DNA of 64,000 nucleotides from Algibacter amylolyticus (GCF_014202225.1 NZ_JACHGE010000012.1:1-64000), one strand, 5' to 3'; positions 19,753 to 29,963 are shown, counted from the stretch's first letter. Notes: generated by a model from the sequence alone, not told the origin. Numbers and translations: made by a program.

Positions 19753-20910
19753 ATGCCTTTTTATCATAAATTAGGAAATATTCCCCCTAAACGTCATACC
19801 CAGTTTAGAAAACCAGATGGTACCTTGTATTCCGAGCAGTTGTTTGGAACCATTGGTTTCGATGGTATGTCCACAAATAGTTACCACGAGCAACGCCCAA
19901 CGCAGGTAAAAGAAATAAAAAAGCAATACAGCGTTGCGCCAAAAATTGCTTTAAAAAATAATATAAAATCGTACCGCTTAAAGGGGTTTCAGGTTAAGCC
20001 AGAAAACGATTTTCTAGACAGCCGAAAAACGGTTTTAATAAATAGCGATTGTGCCATAATTTTGGCGGCACCAAAACAATCGACCAAAGATTATTTTTAT
20101 AAAAACACCGATGCCGACGAGTTAATTTTTATCCATAAAGGCACCGGGAAATTAAGAACACATTTAGGAAATCTAGATTTTAAATATGGCGATTACTTGC
20201 TAATCCCAAGAGGAATAATTTACAAAATAGATTTTAATACCCAGGACAACAGATTGTTTATTGTAGAGTCTCGCAGACCAATTTACACCCCAAAACGCTA
20301 CCGCAATTGGTTTGGGCAATTGTTAGAACATTCGCCATTTTGCGAGCGCGATATTCGCCGTCCGCAAGAATTAGAAACCCATAACGAATCTGGCGAGTTT
20401 TTAATTAAAGTAAAAAAACAAGATGATATTATAGAAATGGTGTACGCTTCGCATCCGTTTGATGTGGTTGGATACGATGGTTACAACTATCCGTATGCGT
20501 TTTCAATTCACGATTTCGAGCCTATTACGGGTCGCATTCATCAGCCGCCACCAGTGCATCAAACTTTCGAGACCGATGCCTTTGTGGTATGTAGTTTTGT
20601 GCCACGTCTGTACGATTACCACCCGCTATCCATTCCTGCGCCATACAATCATAGTAATATTGATAGCGACGAGGTGTTATATTATGTAGATGGCGATTTT
20701 ATGAGTAGAAATGATATTGAGGCTGGCCATATTTCATTACATCCGGCAGGAATTCCTCATGGTCCGCATCCAGGAGCAACAGAACGCAGTATAGGGAAAA
20801 CAAGAACCGATGAGCTTGCGGTTATGGTCGATACTTTTAAACCATTAATGGTAACAGAAGAGGCCATGAAAATTGCCGACGAAAGTTATTATAAATCATG
20901 GTTGGAGTAA
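19753..20910 (+). CDS. hmgA: Homogentisate 1,2-dioxygenase
   Basis: Opens the ring of homogentisate to maleylacetoacetate in tyrosine/phenylalanine breakdown, using non-haem iron. I take the ATG at 19753 (385 aa, MPFYHKLGNIPPKRH) rather than a TTG 30 bases upstream, because MPFYHKLG begins the conserved family N-terminus. Probable iron ligands lie in YNHSNIDSDEVLYY and HPAGIPHGPHPG near the C-terminus. The next gene encodes HppD, the preceding enzyme in the same pathway. The two are separated by 138 bases containing a dispersed repeat, so co-transcription is likely but not certain. Fumarylacetoacetase is not in this window. Confidence 0.95.
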   Translation: MPFYHKLGNIPPKRHTQFRKPDGTLYSEQLFGTIGFDGMSTNSYHEQRPTQVKEIKKQYSVAPKIALKNNIKSYRLKGFQVKPENDFLDSRKTVLINSDCAIILAAPKQSTKDYFYKNTDADELIFIHKGTGKLRTHLGNLDFKYGDYLLIPRGIIYKIDFNTQDNRLFIVESRRPIYTPKRYRNWFGQLLEHSPFCERDIRRPQELETHNESGEFLIKVKKQDDIIEMVYASHPFDVVGYDGYNYPYAFSIHDFEPITGRIHQPPPVHQTFETDAFVVCSFVPRLYDYHPLSIPAPYNHSNIDSDEVLYYVDGDFMSRNDIEAGHISLHPAGIPHGPHPGATERSIGKTRTDELAVMVDTFKPLMVTEEAMKIADESYYKSWLE

Positions 20911-20918
20911 TTTTATTA

Positions 20919-20988
20919 GAAGCTATTTCCTGCTTTCGGCAGTCGCTCTCTGCGAGGAGCTCCAACAAATGCCTCAATCAGGGCTATA
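20919..20988 (+). repeat. Family B dispersed repeat, copy 1 (between hmgA and hppD)
   Basis: Starts GAAGCTA, contains CTGCTTTCGGCAG, and includes a 27-base block at 20953-20979 that is identical, in inverted orientation, to 49623-49649. It is GC-richer than its surroundings. The second copy has an extra segment of about 25 bases in the middle. Confidence 0.85.
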
Positions 20989-21048
20989 AACATCTCATAT
21001 TCGTTATGAACTAAACAGCTTAACGAATAGACAACTAAACAATTTATT

Positions 21049-22209
21049 ATGAGTAAAGACATAAAATCAGTAAACTACGGATTAGAAAAAATATTTGAAG
21101 GCGCACAAGATTTCTTGCCCCTTCTAGGAACAGACTATGTAGAATTCTATGTAGGCAATGCAAAACAATCGGCACATTTTTATAAAACGGCATTTGGGTT
21201 TCAATCCTATGCATATAAAGGCTTAGAGACGGGCTCTAAAGACTCTGTTAGTTATGTATTAATTCAAGATAAAATTAAATTAGTACTTACCACGCCACTT
21301 ACCAGTAAATCGCCAATAAACGAACATATTGTAAAACATGGCGATGGTGTTAAAGTGGTTGCGCTTTGGGTTGAAGATGCTAAAAAAGCCTACCAAGAAA
21401 CCACAAGCAGAGGTGCTAAATCCTATATGGAACCGGTTATTGAAAAGGATGAACATGGCGAGGTGATTAGAGCTGGTATTTACACTTACGGCGAAACGGT
21501 ACACATGTTTGTAGAGCGCAAAAACTACAATGGTGCGTTTTTACCAGGTTTTCAAACATGGGAAAGCGATTACAATCCACAACCAATAGGTTTAAAATAT
21601 ATAGACCACATGGTTGGTAATGTAGGTTGGGGCCAAATGAATACTTGGGTGAAATGGTATGAAGATGTTATGGGTTTCGAAAACTTTTTATCCTTTGATG
21701 ATAAGCAAATACACACCGAATATTCGGCACTTATGAGTAAGGTGATGAGTAATGGTAACGGACGCATAAAATTCCCTATTAACGAACCAGCAAAAGGAAA
21801 AAAGCGTTCGCAAATTGAAGAGTATCTAGATTTTTACGAAGGGGCAGGTGTGCAACACATTGCAGTTGCAACCGATGATATTATTGGTTCGGTAAGTGCA
21901 TTAAGAGCTAGAGGTGTCGAGTTTTTGTCTATTCCGCCAGAGGCATATTATAGAGCGGTACCTGGCAGGTTGGAAGAGCATAGCCACGAATTAAGAGAAG
22001 ATATTGAAGCCTTAAAAAAGTTAGGTATTATGATTGATGCCGACGAGGAAGGTTACCTGCTTCAAATTTTTACAAAACCAGTTGAGGATAGACCAACGTT
22101 ATTTTTTGAAATTATTCAGCGAATGGGCGCAAGAGGTTTTGGTGCAGGTAATTTTAAAGCGCTATTTGAATCTATTGAGCGCGAGCAAGCCAAAAGAGGT
22201 ACACTTTAA
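21049..22209 (+). CDS. hppD: 4-hydroxyphenylpyruvate dioxygenase
   Basis: Converts 4-hydroxyphenylpyruvate to homogentisate, the substrate of the neighbouring HmgA. It is a two-domain vicinal-oxygen-chelate protein of 386 aa. The iron ligands are H187 (YIDHMVGNV), H270 (GVQHIAVATDDI) and E354 (LFFEIIQRMG), and the C-terminal gate helix GFGAGNFKALFESIEREQ is typical. A hairpin followed by a T-rich run lies just downstream, so this probably ends the hmgA-hppD unit. Confidence 0.97.
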   Translation: MSKDIKSVNYGLEKIFEGAQDFLPLLGTDYVEFYVGNAKQSAHFYKTAFGFQSYAYKGLETGSKDSVSYVLIQDKIKLVLTTPLTSKSPINEHIVKHGDGVKVVALWVEDAKKAYQETTSRGAKSYMEPVIEKDEHGEVIRAGIYTYGETVHMFVERKNYNGAFLPGFQTWESDYNPQPIGLKYIDHMVGNVGWGQMNTWVKWYEDVMGFENFLSFDDKQIHTEYSALMSKVMSNGNGRIKFPINEPAKGKKRSQIEEYLDFYEGAGVQHIAVATDDIIGSVSALRARGVEFLSIPPEAYYRAVPGRLEEHSHELREDIEALKKLGIMIDADEEGYLLQIFTKPVEDRPTLFFEIIQRMGARGFGAGNFKALFESIEREQAKRGTL

Positions 22210-22222
22210 TCTAAATTATATC

Positions 22223-22264
22223 GATCTGAAAGGTTTTTAAAACCTTGCAGGTCTTTTTCTTTTT
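22223..22264 (+). terminator. Terminator after hppD (family C hairpin)
   Basis: GATCTGAAAGGTT pairs with AACCTTGCAGGTC around TTTAA and is followed by a T-rich run. It has the same core as the family C hairpins at 17107, 34108 and 38254. Confidence 0.75.
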
Positions 22265-22360
22265 TTTACTAAAACATGTTGGTTTAGATTGGCTCCTTGA
22301 GGGATGTGTAAAACCAAAAGTTTAATCTTTTATCGTAAAGACCATGCTTAATTCTGCACT

Positions 22361-22448
22361 GCGTTAGGGATAGCAGTGGCATCCTTTTTTTGCTTCCGTA
22401 TATGGCAAAAAAAGATATAGCGTATAGCCCGACCCTTTTGGGAACGCC
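22361..22448 (-). repeat. Family A dispersed repeat, copy 2
   Basis: Begins GCGTTAGGGATAGCAG and ends GGGAACGCC. The inner AGCCCGACCCTTTTGGGAACG is the reverse complement of the left part of copy 1 at 15019. The rest of the 406-base gap between hppD and the DUF3108 gene is AT-rich, with a promoter element near 22532 and no gene. Confidence 0.8.
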
Positions 22449-22531
22449 GAAAACATATTACGAATTCGTTAATTTTTAATATTGTAACACAACTATAACC
22501 TGCATTAAGGTGGCTTATAGAATAAAATTTT

Positions 22532-22539
22532 TATTTTTG
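22532..22539 (+). promoter_or_regulatory. -7 promoter element for the DUF3108/kynA unit
   Basis: TATTTTTG matches TAnnTTTG exactly and gives a leader of about 70 bases before the ATG at 22616. No clear -33 TTG was found at the right distance. Confidence 0.55.
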
Positions 22540-22615
22540 GAACAGTAATTGTAATTTCTAGGTTAAAACAATAAAAGTAACCACAAAGGAGTTACATAAC
22601 AATTACCCAAAGAGG

Positions 22616-23398
22616 ATGAAAAATTTACTACTTATATGTATTGCAATATTAACTTTACAAACGGCATTTTCTCAGCAAGAATCGGCTTTTCAAGATGGCG
22701 AATGGTTTAAATTTAAAATGAGTTACAGCAACTGGCTTAAGGCTGGTAATGCCACATTAGCGGTTAAAGATGGTACGCTTAATGGTAAAGATGTGTATCA
22801 TGTGGTTGGTAAAGGCTGGACTACCGGAATGATAAAATGGTTTTTTAAGGTTAAAGATCGTTATGAAACCTATTTTGATAAGCAAACCATTATGCCGTAT
22901 AAATTTGTTAGAAATATTGATGAAGGTGGGCATACTAAGGATTTAGAGATTGATTTTGATCAAAAAAATAATAAAGCGCACGTTACCGATAATAAACACA
23001 AAACTAAAAAGGTTTTTACTACCAAGCCTAATATTCAAGACATGGTGTCTACGTTTTATTATTTGCGTAATAATTTAAAAACCGATAAGCTTAAAATAGG
23101 TGATGAGGTGCAGATTGATATGTTTTTTGATGAAGAAAATTATGGTTTTAAGTTAAAATATCTTGGCGAGGAAACAATTGACACCGAATTTGGCGATATA
23201 GAGTCTTTAAAATTTAGACCTTATGTAATGGCCGGACGTGTATTTAAGGAGGAAGAAAGTTTAACGCTATGGGTGTCAAAAGACAAAAATAAAGTACCTT
23301 TACGCATTAAGGCAGACTTAGCTGTTGGGTCTTTAAGAGCAGACCTAGAAGCATTTAAAGGGTTAAAACATCCCTTTAAAGTAGTTGTTAATAATTAA
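22616..23398 (+). CDS. DUF3108 family periplasmic/exported protein
   Basis: A signal peptide (MKNLLLICIAILTLQTAFSQ) precedes a beta-rich protein of 260 aa. The opening FQDGEWFKFKMSYSNWLKAG and later FRPYVMAGRVFKEEESLTLW match the DUF3108 pattern. Members are thought to be periplasmic or outer-membrane associated, with no established biochemical role. The start has AGAGG directly before ATG, unusual here because most genes lack SD-like sequence. The next gene (kynA) begins 6 bases after its stop, indicating an operon. Confidence 0.85.
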   Translation: MKNLLLICIAILTLQTAFSQQESAFQDGEWFKFKMSYSNWLKAGNATLAVKDGTLNGKDVYHVVGKGWTTGMIKWFFKVKDRYETYFDKQTIMPYKFVRNIDEGGHTKDLEIDFDQKNNKAHVTDNKHKTKKVFTTKPNIQDMVSTFYYLRNNLKTDKLKIGDEVQIDMFFDEENYGFKLKYLGEETIDTEFGDIESLKFRPYVMAGRVFKEEESLTLWVSKDKNKVPLRIKADLAVGSLRADLEAFKGLKHPFKVVVNN

Positions 23399-23404
23399 GA
23401 TATT

Positions 23405-24322
23405 TTGAAATCTAAAATAACCGACCAACTAAACGAAAAATATAACGCTATAGACCAAGATGCAGAGGTGCATTTAGAAGGTTTACTTCATAGCAAACCC
23501 ATTAATTATTGGGATTATATACAAACCGATGCCTTATTAAGCTTACAGGTACAACGTACTGTTTTTCCTGATGAGAATGTGTTTATTATGTATCATCAGG
23601 TTAATGAATTGCTATTTAAAATGGTGCTTTCTGAAATGAACCAAATAGCAGCAATAGAAAACATAGATACCGAAACGTTTACCACCAAAATAATGCGTAT
23701 TAGTCGATATTTTGATGTGCTAACATCGTCATTTAGTATCATGAAAGATGGTATGGATGTCGAGCAGTACAATAAGTTTAGAACGACCTTAACACCTGCT
23801 AGTGGCTTTCAAAGTGCGCAATATAGAATGGTTGAGTTTGCATCTACAGAGTTAATTAACCTTATTGATAAGCGCTTTAGAGATGGTTTTACTATTGACG
23901 ATACGTTTATGAATGCTTTTGATAATTTATATTGGCAAGCAGCTGGTAAGGATTTTAAAACGGGTAAAAAAACGTATACACTTTCTGCTTTTGAGGAGCG
24001 TTATAAAGATGAATTTATTAGATTTATAAAGCGTTATCAGGATAAGAATTTGTGGAGCAAGTTTAAATCGTTGCCAAAAGAAGACCAGGCGAGTAAAGAT
24101 TTAATAAGTGCTATGCGACACTATGATTATACGGTAAATATAAAATGGGTTATGGCGCATTACGAAACGGCAAACCATTATTTAAATATTAACGGAAAAA
24201 CTGCCGAGGCTACCGGTGGAAGTGAATGGGTGAAATACATGCACCCAAAATATCAAAAAAGAATATTTTTTCCAGATTTATGGACAGAGAAAGAAAAAGA
24301 AACGTGGGGAACAGATATTTAG
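23405..24322 (+). CDS. kynA: Tryptophan 2,3-dioxygenase
   Basis: A haem enzyme that opens the indole ring of L-tryptophan to N-formylkynurenine, the first step of the kynurenine pathway. Family motifs are YHQVNELLFKM (62-72; H64 in the substrate pocket), RYFDVLTSSFSIMKDG, the TPASGFQSAQYRMVEF block, and C-terminal TGGSEWVKYMHP. The length of 305 aa is typical. The start is TTG at 23405, since the first in-frame ATG lies inside the HQVNELLFK block. Its 3' end overlaps the start of the M23 peptidase gene by 43 bases. It sits close to hmgA and hppD, so this stretch gathers aromatic amino acid catabolism. Confidence 0.96.
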   Translation: MKSKITDQLNEKYNAIDQDAEVHLEGLLHSKPINYWDYIQTDALLSLQVQRTVFPDENVFIMYHQVNELLFKMVLSEMNQIAAIENIDTETFTTKIMRISRYFDVLTSSFSIMKDGMDVEQYNKFRTTLTPASGFQSAQYRMVEFASTELINLIDKRFRDGFTIDDTFMNAFDNLYWQAAGKDFKTGKKTYTLSAFEERYKDEFIRFIKRYQDKNLWSKFKSLPKEDQASKDLISAMRHYDYTVNIKWVMAHYETANHYLNINGKTAEATGGSEWVKYMHPKYQKRIFFPDLWTEKEKETWGTDI

Positions 24323-25614
24323 TTTTAATACTGTGTATTGCATTTGTTTTTGGATGTAAAGACGATAAAGAACCGGTTGTAGAAGACATTGTTGAGGTTA
24401 TTGAAGAGCCGGAAGAGGTTTTAGAATTTGGTTTTAAGGTAGACGACTATGTTATTAAAAGAGATACCATTCGTCGTGGCGATAGTTTTGGCGAAATTCT
24501 AGAGCGTAATAAAGTTGGGTATCCTAAAATTTTTAATATCGCAGAAAAAGCAAAGGATACGTTTGATATAAGACGACTACAAGTAGGAAAGCCTTATACG
24601 CTTTTATGTTCTAAAGATTCTTTAGAAACCCCTAAATGTTTTATTTATCAGCCTACTTTAGAAGAGTATGTGGTTATAAATTTCCATGACTCTATTCATG
24701 CTTATACCAGCAGAAAACCTATTAAGTATGTTGAAAAAACAGCTACAGGGATTATTAATAGTAATATTTCGCAAACCCTAGAAGACCAAGGGTTAAGTCC
24801 AAGATTAGCCTATAAGATGGCCGACGAAATTTATGCTTGGACCATAGATTTTAGAAGACTGCAAAAAGGAGATAGATTTAAAGTGATTTACACCGATAAG
24901 TTTATTGATGATACCATTTACACAGGTGTACACAATATAAAAGCAGCATATTTTGAGCATAATAAAGAGCCTTTTTATGCTTTTGAGTTTGTTACCGATT
25001 CTACTAAAGGCATTGTAGATTACTTCAGTGAAGAAGCTAAAAATTTACGTCGCGCGTTTTTAAAAGCCCCAGTAAAGTTTAGTAGAATATCGTCTCGTTA
25101 TAACCTAAAACGACGTATTGCTGTTTATGGTTTTAAATTGCGGCCACATAAGGGAACCGATTTTGCGGCACCAATAGGTACGCCTATTATGGCAACAGCT
25201 AATGGTACAGTAATCGAGTCTAAGAAAAGAGGTGGTAATGGTAATTATGTAAAAATTAGACATAATGCAACCTACGAAACGCAATACCTGCATATGAAAA
25301 AAAGAAAATCGAAAGTAGGCGATTTTGTAAAACAAGGTGATGTTATTGGATGGGTAGGTATGACCGGAAATACTGGTGGGCCTCATGTTTGTTATCGTTT
25401 CTGGAAAAACGGAAAACAAGTCGATCCTTTTAAGCAAAAATTACCAGAAGCTAAACCTATATCTGATTCTTTAAAAGTTGAATACCTTGATTTTATTTCA
25501 CCTATTAAGCAACAGCTCGATAATATTCATTTCCTAGAAGATATTTTTGAGGAGCAGAATCAACCAGAACAAACCATAAAACAAAATACTAATCAAATTT
25601 CATTAAACCGTTAA
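24280..25614 (+). CDS. M23 (LytM-type) peptidase lipoprotein with an HxC third motif
   Basis: A predicted peptidoglycan endopeptidase or divisome-associated regulator. I place the start at ATG 24280 (444 aa, [14 protein letters not shown]) because it gives a lipoprotein signal ending VFGC; the longer frame from 24226 would run far into kynA. Residues 60-260 are a membrane-distal region with LysM/OapA-like character ([10 protein letters not shown]). The C-terminal M23 domain has H290 and D294 (HKGTD), H338 (YLHM), then H369-V-C371 (GPHVCYRF). Canonical enzymes have HxH here, so one zinc ligand appears to be Cys. The gene overlaps kynA by 43 bases and is followed 5 bases later by pgi. Confidence 0.88.
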   Translation: MDRERKRNVGNRYLVLILCIAFVFGCKDDKEPVVEDIVEVIEEPEEVLEFGFKVDDYVIKRDTIRRGDSFGEILERNKVGYPKIFNIAEKAKDTFDIRRLQVGKPYTLLCSKDSLETPKCFIYQPTLEEYVVINFHDSIHAYTSRKPIKYVEKTATGIINSNISQTLEDQGLSPRLAYKMADEIYAWTIDFRRLQKGDRFKVIYTDKFIDDTIYTGVHNIKAAYFEHNKEPFYAFEFVTDSTKGIVDYFSEEAKNLRRAFLKAPVKFSRISSRYNLKRRIAVYGFKLRPHKGTDFAAPIGTPIMATANGTVIESKKRGGNGNYVKIRHNATYETQYLHMKKRKSKVGDFVKQGDVIGWVGMTGNTGGPHVCYRFWKNGKQVDPFKQKLPEAKPISDSLKVEYLDFISPIKQQLDNIHFLEDIFEEQNQPEQTIKQNTNQISLNR

Positions 25615-25619
25615 TAGAT

Positions 25620-27239
25620 ATGGCATTACCAAGCATTAACCCAACAATAACTAATTCGTGGAATAAATTAAAAGCGCATTTTGACGATGTTAAGGATGTG
25701 AAAATGAAGGATTTGTTTGCTAAAGATAGCCAGCGTGCAAATAAATTTACCATTAAATGGGAGGATTTTTATGTAGATTTTTCTAAAAACAGAATCACAG
25801 AAGAAACTTTTAAATATCTGTTAGAGTTAGCTGATGATGTTAAGTTGAAAGCCGCTATAAAAAGTCAGTTTTCGGGCGAAATTATTAATGAAACAGAAGG
25901 AAGAGCAGTATTACATACGGCATTAAGAGCGCCAAAAGATGCAGATTTTAAGGTAGATGGCGTTAATGTAATGCCGGAAATATATCAAGTAAAACAAAAA
26001 ATAGAAGGCTTTACAAACGAAGTTGTTAATAGCGATAGAAAGGGATACACAGGAAAAGCATTTACCGATGTTGTAAATATTGGTATTGGAGGTTCCGATC
26101 TTGGTCCAGCTATGGTGGTTGATACGTTACAGTATTATAAAAATCATTTAACTACGCACTTTGTTAGTAATGTAGATGGCGACCATGTTAATGAAGTTAT
26201 TAAAAAGCTAGATCCAGAAACAACGCTATTTGTAATTGTTTCAAAAACCTTTACAACGCAAGAAACACTATCTAACGCTAATACATTAAAGGCATGGTTT
26301 TTAAAATCAGCTTCAGAAGATGCTATTGCAAAACACTTTGTGGCCGTTTCAACAAATATTAAAAATGTAAAAGCTTTTGGTATTGACGAAAACAATATTT
26401 TCCCAATGTGGGATTGGGTTGGTGGTCGTTTTTCATTATGGAGTGCGGTAGGTTTAACTATTAGTTTAGCAGTTGGCTATAATAATTTTGATAGCCTTTT
26501 AAAAGGAGCTAACAAAATGGACGAGCATTTTAAAAATGAAGATTTCGATAAAAATATACCTGTAGTTTTAGCTTTAATAAGTGTATGGTACAATAACTTT
26601 TTTGGAGCCGAAAGCGAAGCTATTATCCCGTATTCTCAATACTTAAACCAATTTGCAACGTATTTGCAACAAGGTATTATGGAGAGTAACGGTAAAAGCG
26701 TAGATAGAAACGGTAATCCAATAGATTACCAAACAGGTACTATTATTTGGGGAGAACCAGGAACAAATTCTCAACATGCATTTTTTCAATTAATACATCA
26801 AGGTACTAAGTTAATACCTGCCGATTTTATTGGGTTTGCTAAATCGTTACACGGCAATCAAGATCATCAAGATAAGTTAACATCTAATTTTTTAGCACAA
26901 ACCGAAGCGCTTTTAAATGGTAAAACACGCGAAGAAGTTGTTGCAGAAGGTACTAGTGAGTCTATTATTCCTTTTAAAATATTTGAAGGTAATAAACCAA
27001 CAAACACCATTTATATAAATAAGTTATCACCAGAAAGTTTAGGTGAATTAATCGCTATGTACGAGCATAAAATTTTCGTGCAAGGGATAATTTGGAATAT
27101 TTTTAGTTACGACCAATTTGGAGTAGAATTAGGTAAGCAATTAGCTAGCAAAATTTTACAAGAATTTAACAGTAGCACCAATAATGAACATGATTCTTCT
27201 ACTATTAATTTATTGAATTATTATAAGCAAATGTCTTAA
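25620..27239 (+). CDS. pgi: Glucose-6-phosphate isomerase
   Basis: Interconverts glucose-6-phosphate and fructose-6-phosphate in glycolysis and gluconeogenesis. The 539-aa protein shows the sugar-phosphate-binding block [15 protein letters not shown], the [12 protein letters not shown] loop, [16 protein letters not shown], and the catalytic-region signature [18 protein letters not shown]. It lies 5 bases after the M23 gene, so it may be the last gene of the DUF3108-kynA-M23-pgi unit. Confidence 0.97.
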   Translation: MALPSINPTITNSWNKLKAHFDDVKDVKMKDLFAKDSQRANKFTIKWEDFYVDFSKNRITEETFKYLLELADDVKLKAAIKSQFSGEIINETEGRAVLHTALRAPKDADFKVDGVNVMPEIYQVKQKIEGFTNEVVNSDRKGYTGKAFTDVVNIGIGGSDLGPAMVVDTLQYYKNHLTTHFVSNVDGDHVNEVIKKLDPETTLFVIVSKTFTTQETLSNANTLKAWFLKSASEDAIAKHFVAVSTNIKNVKAFGIDENNIFPMWDWVGGRFSLWSAVGLTISLAVGYNNFDSLLKGANKMDEHFKNEDFDKNIPVVLALISVWYNNFFGAESEAIIPYSQYLNQFATYLQQGIMESNGKSVDRNGNPIDYQTGTIIWGEPGTNSQHAFFQLIHQGTKLIPADFIGFAKSLHGNQDHQDKLTSNFLAQTEALLNGKTREEVVAEGTSESIIPFKIFEGNKPTNTIYINKLSPESLGELIAMYEHKIFVQGIIWNIFSYDQFGVELGKQLASKILQEFNSSTNNEHDSSTINLLNYYKQMS

Positions 27240-27268
27240 AACCTAAGATTATTCTTAACAAAATTCCT

Positions 27269-27305
27269 AAAAGGCGATAATATTTTAAGTGTTGTGGCCT
27301 TTTTG
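27269..27305 (+). terminator. Probable terminator after pgi
   Basis: AAAAGGC and GCCTTTT arms enclose a long loop of about 22 bases, followed by TTTTGCTTTT. The long loop makes it weaker than others in the window. Confidence 0.5.
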
Positions 27306-27364
27306 CTTTTAATAAAATAACTAATTTGTTAATAATTAGTTAATATTAATACTCTAATTATACG

Positions 27365-27372
27365 TATTTTTG
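27365..27372 (+). promoter_or_regulatory. -7 promoter element for the first TonB receptor operon
   Basis: TATTTTTG is an exact TAnnTTTG match 26 bases before the ATG at 27399. Upstream is an inverted repeat AACTAAT (27319-27325) / ATTAGTT (27335-27341), a possible operator. Confidence 0.6.
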
Positions 27373-27398
27373 CACCGACTAATTTCAAAAAATTAATT

Positions 27399-29948
27399 AT
27401 GAGAAGAACTACGCGTTTTTTAATGTTTACCGTAGCAATGCTGTTTTCAGTTGTTGTTATGGCTCAAAGTACAATTTCAGGAACTATTGTTGAAGAAGGG
27501 ACTAATATGCCACTTCCTGGTGCAAATGTTGTTGAGAAAGGTACTACTAATGGTGTTATTACCGATTTTGATGGGAATTTTACTATCAAAACAAAATCTT
27601 CAACTGGAAATCTAGTGATATCTTATGTAGGATATGCTTCCAAAACTACTGCTTTTTCTGGCGACAAAAAATTTGGAAATATTACGTTGGAATCTAATCA
27701 ATTAGGCTTAGATGAAGTTGTTATAACAGCAACTTCTTTCGCTATTGATAGAAAAACACCGGTTGCCGTTTCAACGATTAAGGCAAATGAGATTGAGTTA
27801 AAATTAGGTACTCAAGAGTTTCCTGAAATTTTAAAATCTACTCCAGGTGTTTATGCTACTAAAACTGGTGGTGGATATGGAGATTCTAGAATTAACTTAC
27901 GTGGTTTTAGTTCAGAAAATGTTGCTGTAATGATTAATGGTATTCCTATTAATGATATGGAAAATGGATCGGTTTATTGGTCTAACTGGGCAGGTTTATC
28001 AGATGTTACTAGCGCAATGCAAGTACAAAGAGGTTTAGGAGCTTCTAAAGTAGCTGTACCTTCTATTGGTGGTACAATAAATATTATCTCTAAATCTTCG
28101 GATGCAGAAAAAGGTGGTAACATTAAAATGTCTACAGGAAATGATGGTTATCAAAAATACGGGATGACATTATCTACAGGGCTAATGGACAACGGGCTTG
28201 CAATTACGGCTTCTGCAGCTAAAATTTCAGGAGACGGTTATGTTGATGGACTACAGTTTAGTGGTGTAAATTACTTTTTAAATGTTTCTAAAGTAATAAA
28301 TGATAATCATGAATTATCTTTTAATGTGATTGGTGCTAAACAAACACACGGTCAGAGATTTAATACAAGAACTATAGCTGAAAATAGAGCAACAGAACAA
28401 GGAGGAAAAAGATTTAATCCAGATTGGGGGTATAGAAATGGACAAGTTGAAAATATATCATATAATTTTTATCATAAGCCACAAATATCTTTAAATCATG
28501 ATTGGACACTTTCTGATGACACATATATAACGTCATCTCTATATGCTTCTTTTGGAGATGGAGGAGGAAGAAGAACTCAAGGTTCTGGTAAATTTACAAA
28601 TGACGATTACAGGTTAGGAGCTTCAGATCAACCTATTGATTTTGATAGAATAGTTGCAGAGAATAAAGCAAACGGAGCTTTAGGATCTACGGATGTTTTT
28701 GCTGCGAGTAGAAACTCTCACCAATGGTACGGGTTATTATCAACTTTAAAAACAGACTTAAAAGATAATTTGATTTTATCTGCAGGTATTGATTCTAGAT
28801 ACTATTTAGGGAAGCATTGGTATGAAATTACAGATTTAATGGGAGGTGAGTATTACCTTAATCCTAATTCAAATGATAATAATTTTAATGAAGCTCTTCA
28901 AGTAGGAGATAAGTATAACAGAGACTATACTGGAGATGTATTAAAATCAGGAGTATTTGGTCAGTTGGAATATACACTTAATGAATTATCTGTGTTTCTG
29001 TCTACAGCAATTTCTAACACTCAATATAGTAAATCGAGTTATTTAGATGATTCATCAAACCCTAATGGAAATGACTCAAAGAAAGCAAATTTCTTAGGTT
29101 ATAGTGTAAAAACAGGTGCTAACTACAATTTAGATGATAAGAACAATGTTTTTGCAAATATTGGATACTTCTCAAAAGCTCCATTTTTAATTGGAAATGT
29201 CTTTATTGATAAAGAATCTGTAGAATTAAATGAAGATGCTATAAATGAAAAAGTTTTCAGTGCTGAAATAGGTTATGGTTTTAGAACACCTAGATTTAAT
29301 GCAAACGTAAATATATACAGAACGTCTTGGTTAGATAAATCTGTTACGGCTAGAGTTTTAGACCCAGACAATACAGGACAGTATTTAGAAGCGAACATTG
29401 CAGGATTAGATGCATTACATCAAGGTATTGAATTAGACTTTGTTTATAGAATAACTGATAAACTTAAATTAAATGGAATGGTTTCTTTAGGAGACTGGAA
29501 ATGGGCTAGTGATGTTGAAGGAGAGATTTTTGATCAATCAGGTACATCACTTAGAGAGGTTACTGTAAATGCAGACGGTTTAAAGGTTAATGATGCTGCT
29601 CAAACTACTTATGCTTTAGGATTAAACTATAAAACATTAGAAAAAAGCTCTATCTTTTTAGACTATAATTTTGCTGGTGATATATACTCTAAATTTGATA
29701 TTACGAGAAGTGAAGATAGAATGAATACATGGAAGTTACCTTCATATCACTTAGTTGATTTAGGTTTTAATCATGGATTTGTTATAGGAGGATTAGATGC
29801 TACATTATCAGGAAAATTGAATAATATTTTTAATGTTGAATATATAGCTGATGCATTTGATGATGGAGATCAACATACCGCAGCAGGAGCCAAGGTGTAT
29901 TATGGTGCAGGAAGAACATTTAGTTTCGGATTAAAAATTGAATTTTAA
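27399..29948 (+). CDS. TonB-dependent outer-membrane receptor 1 with N-terminal CarboxypepD_reg-like domain
   Basis: A predicted outer-membrane transporter powered by TonB. The signal peptide (ending VVMAQS, about residue 24) precedes a carboxypeptidase-regulatory-like domain (24-105; SGTIVEEGTNMPLPGANV...GNFTI), a plug domain (about 110-235; STPGVYATKTGGGYGDSRINLRG and GGTINIISK) and a barrel ending FGLKIEF. At 849 aa it is shorter than classic SusC proteins. It is paralogous to the receptor at 35335: both carry a WSNW-x-GL-xDV block and a matched WG-x-NG segment. A large lipoprotein gene follows 15 bases later, as in SusC/SusD-type pairs. The location next to nucleases suggests nucleic acid fragments as cargo, an inference only. 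Confidence 0.92.
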   Translation: MRRTTRFLMFTVAMLFSVVVMAQSTISGTIVEEGTNMPLPGANVVEKGTTNGVITDFDGNFTIKTKSSTGNLVISYVGYASKTTAFSGDKKFGNITLESNQLGLDEVVITATSFAIDRKTPVAVSTIKANEIELKLGTQEFPEILKSTPGVYATKTGGGYGDSRINLRGFSSENVAVMINGIPINDMENGSVYWSNWAGLSDVTSAMQVQRGLGASKVAVPSIGGTINIISKSSDAEKGGNIKMSTGNDGYQKYGMTLSTGLMDNGLAITASAAKISGDGYVDGLQFSGVNYFLNVSKVINDNHELSFNVIGAKQTHGQRFNTRTIAENRATEQGGKRFNPDWGYRNGQVENISYNFYHKPQISLNHDWTLSDDTYITSSLYASFGDGGGRRTQGSGKFTNDDYRLGASDQPIDFDRIVAENKANGALGSTDVFAASRNSHQWYGLLSTLKTDLKDNLILSAGIDSRYYLGKHWYEITDLMGGEYYLNPNSNDNNFNEALQVGDKYNRDYTGDVLKSGVFGQLEYTLNELSVFLSTAISNTQYSKSSYLDDSSNPNGNDSKKANFLGYSVKTGANYNLDDKNNVFANIGYFSKAPFLIGNVFIDKESVELNEDAINEKVFSAEIGYGFRTPRFNANVNIYRTSWLDKSVTARVLDPDNTGQYLEANIAGLDALHQGIELDFVYRITDKLKLNGMVSLGDWKWASDVEGEIFDQSGTSLREVTVNADGLKVNDAAQTTYALGLNYKTLEKSSIFLDYNFAGDIYSKFDITRSEDRMNTWKLPSYHLVDLGFNHGFVIGGLDATLSGKLNNIFNVEYIADAFDDGDQHTAAGAKVYYGAGRTFSFGLKIEF

Positions 29949-29963
29949 AAAAAAACAAAAAAT

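Noticed and set aside
24226-24279. Earlier ATG for the M23 peptidase
   Set aside because: It would add 18 residues read out of frame from kynA and bury the lipoprotein signal.
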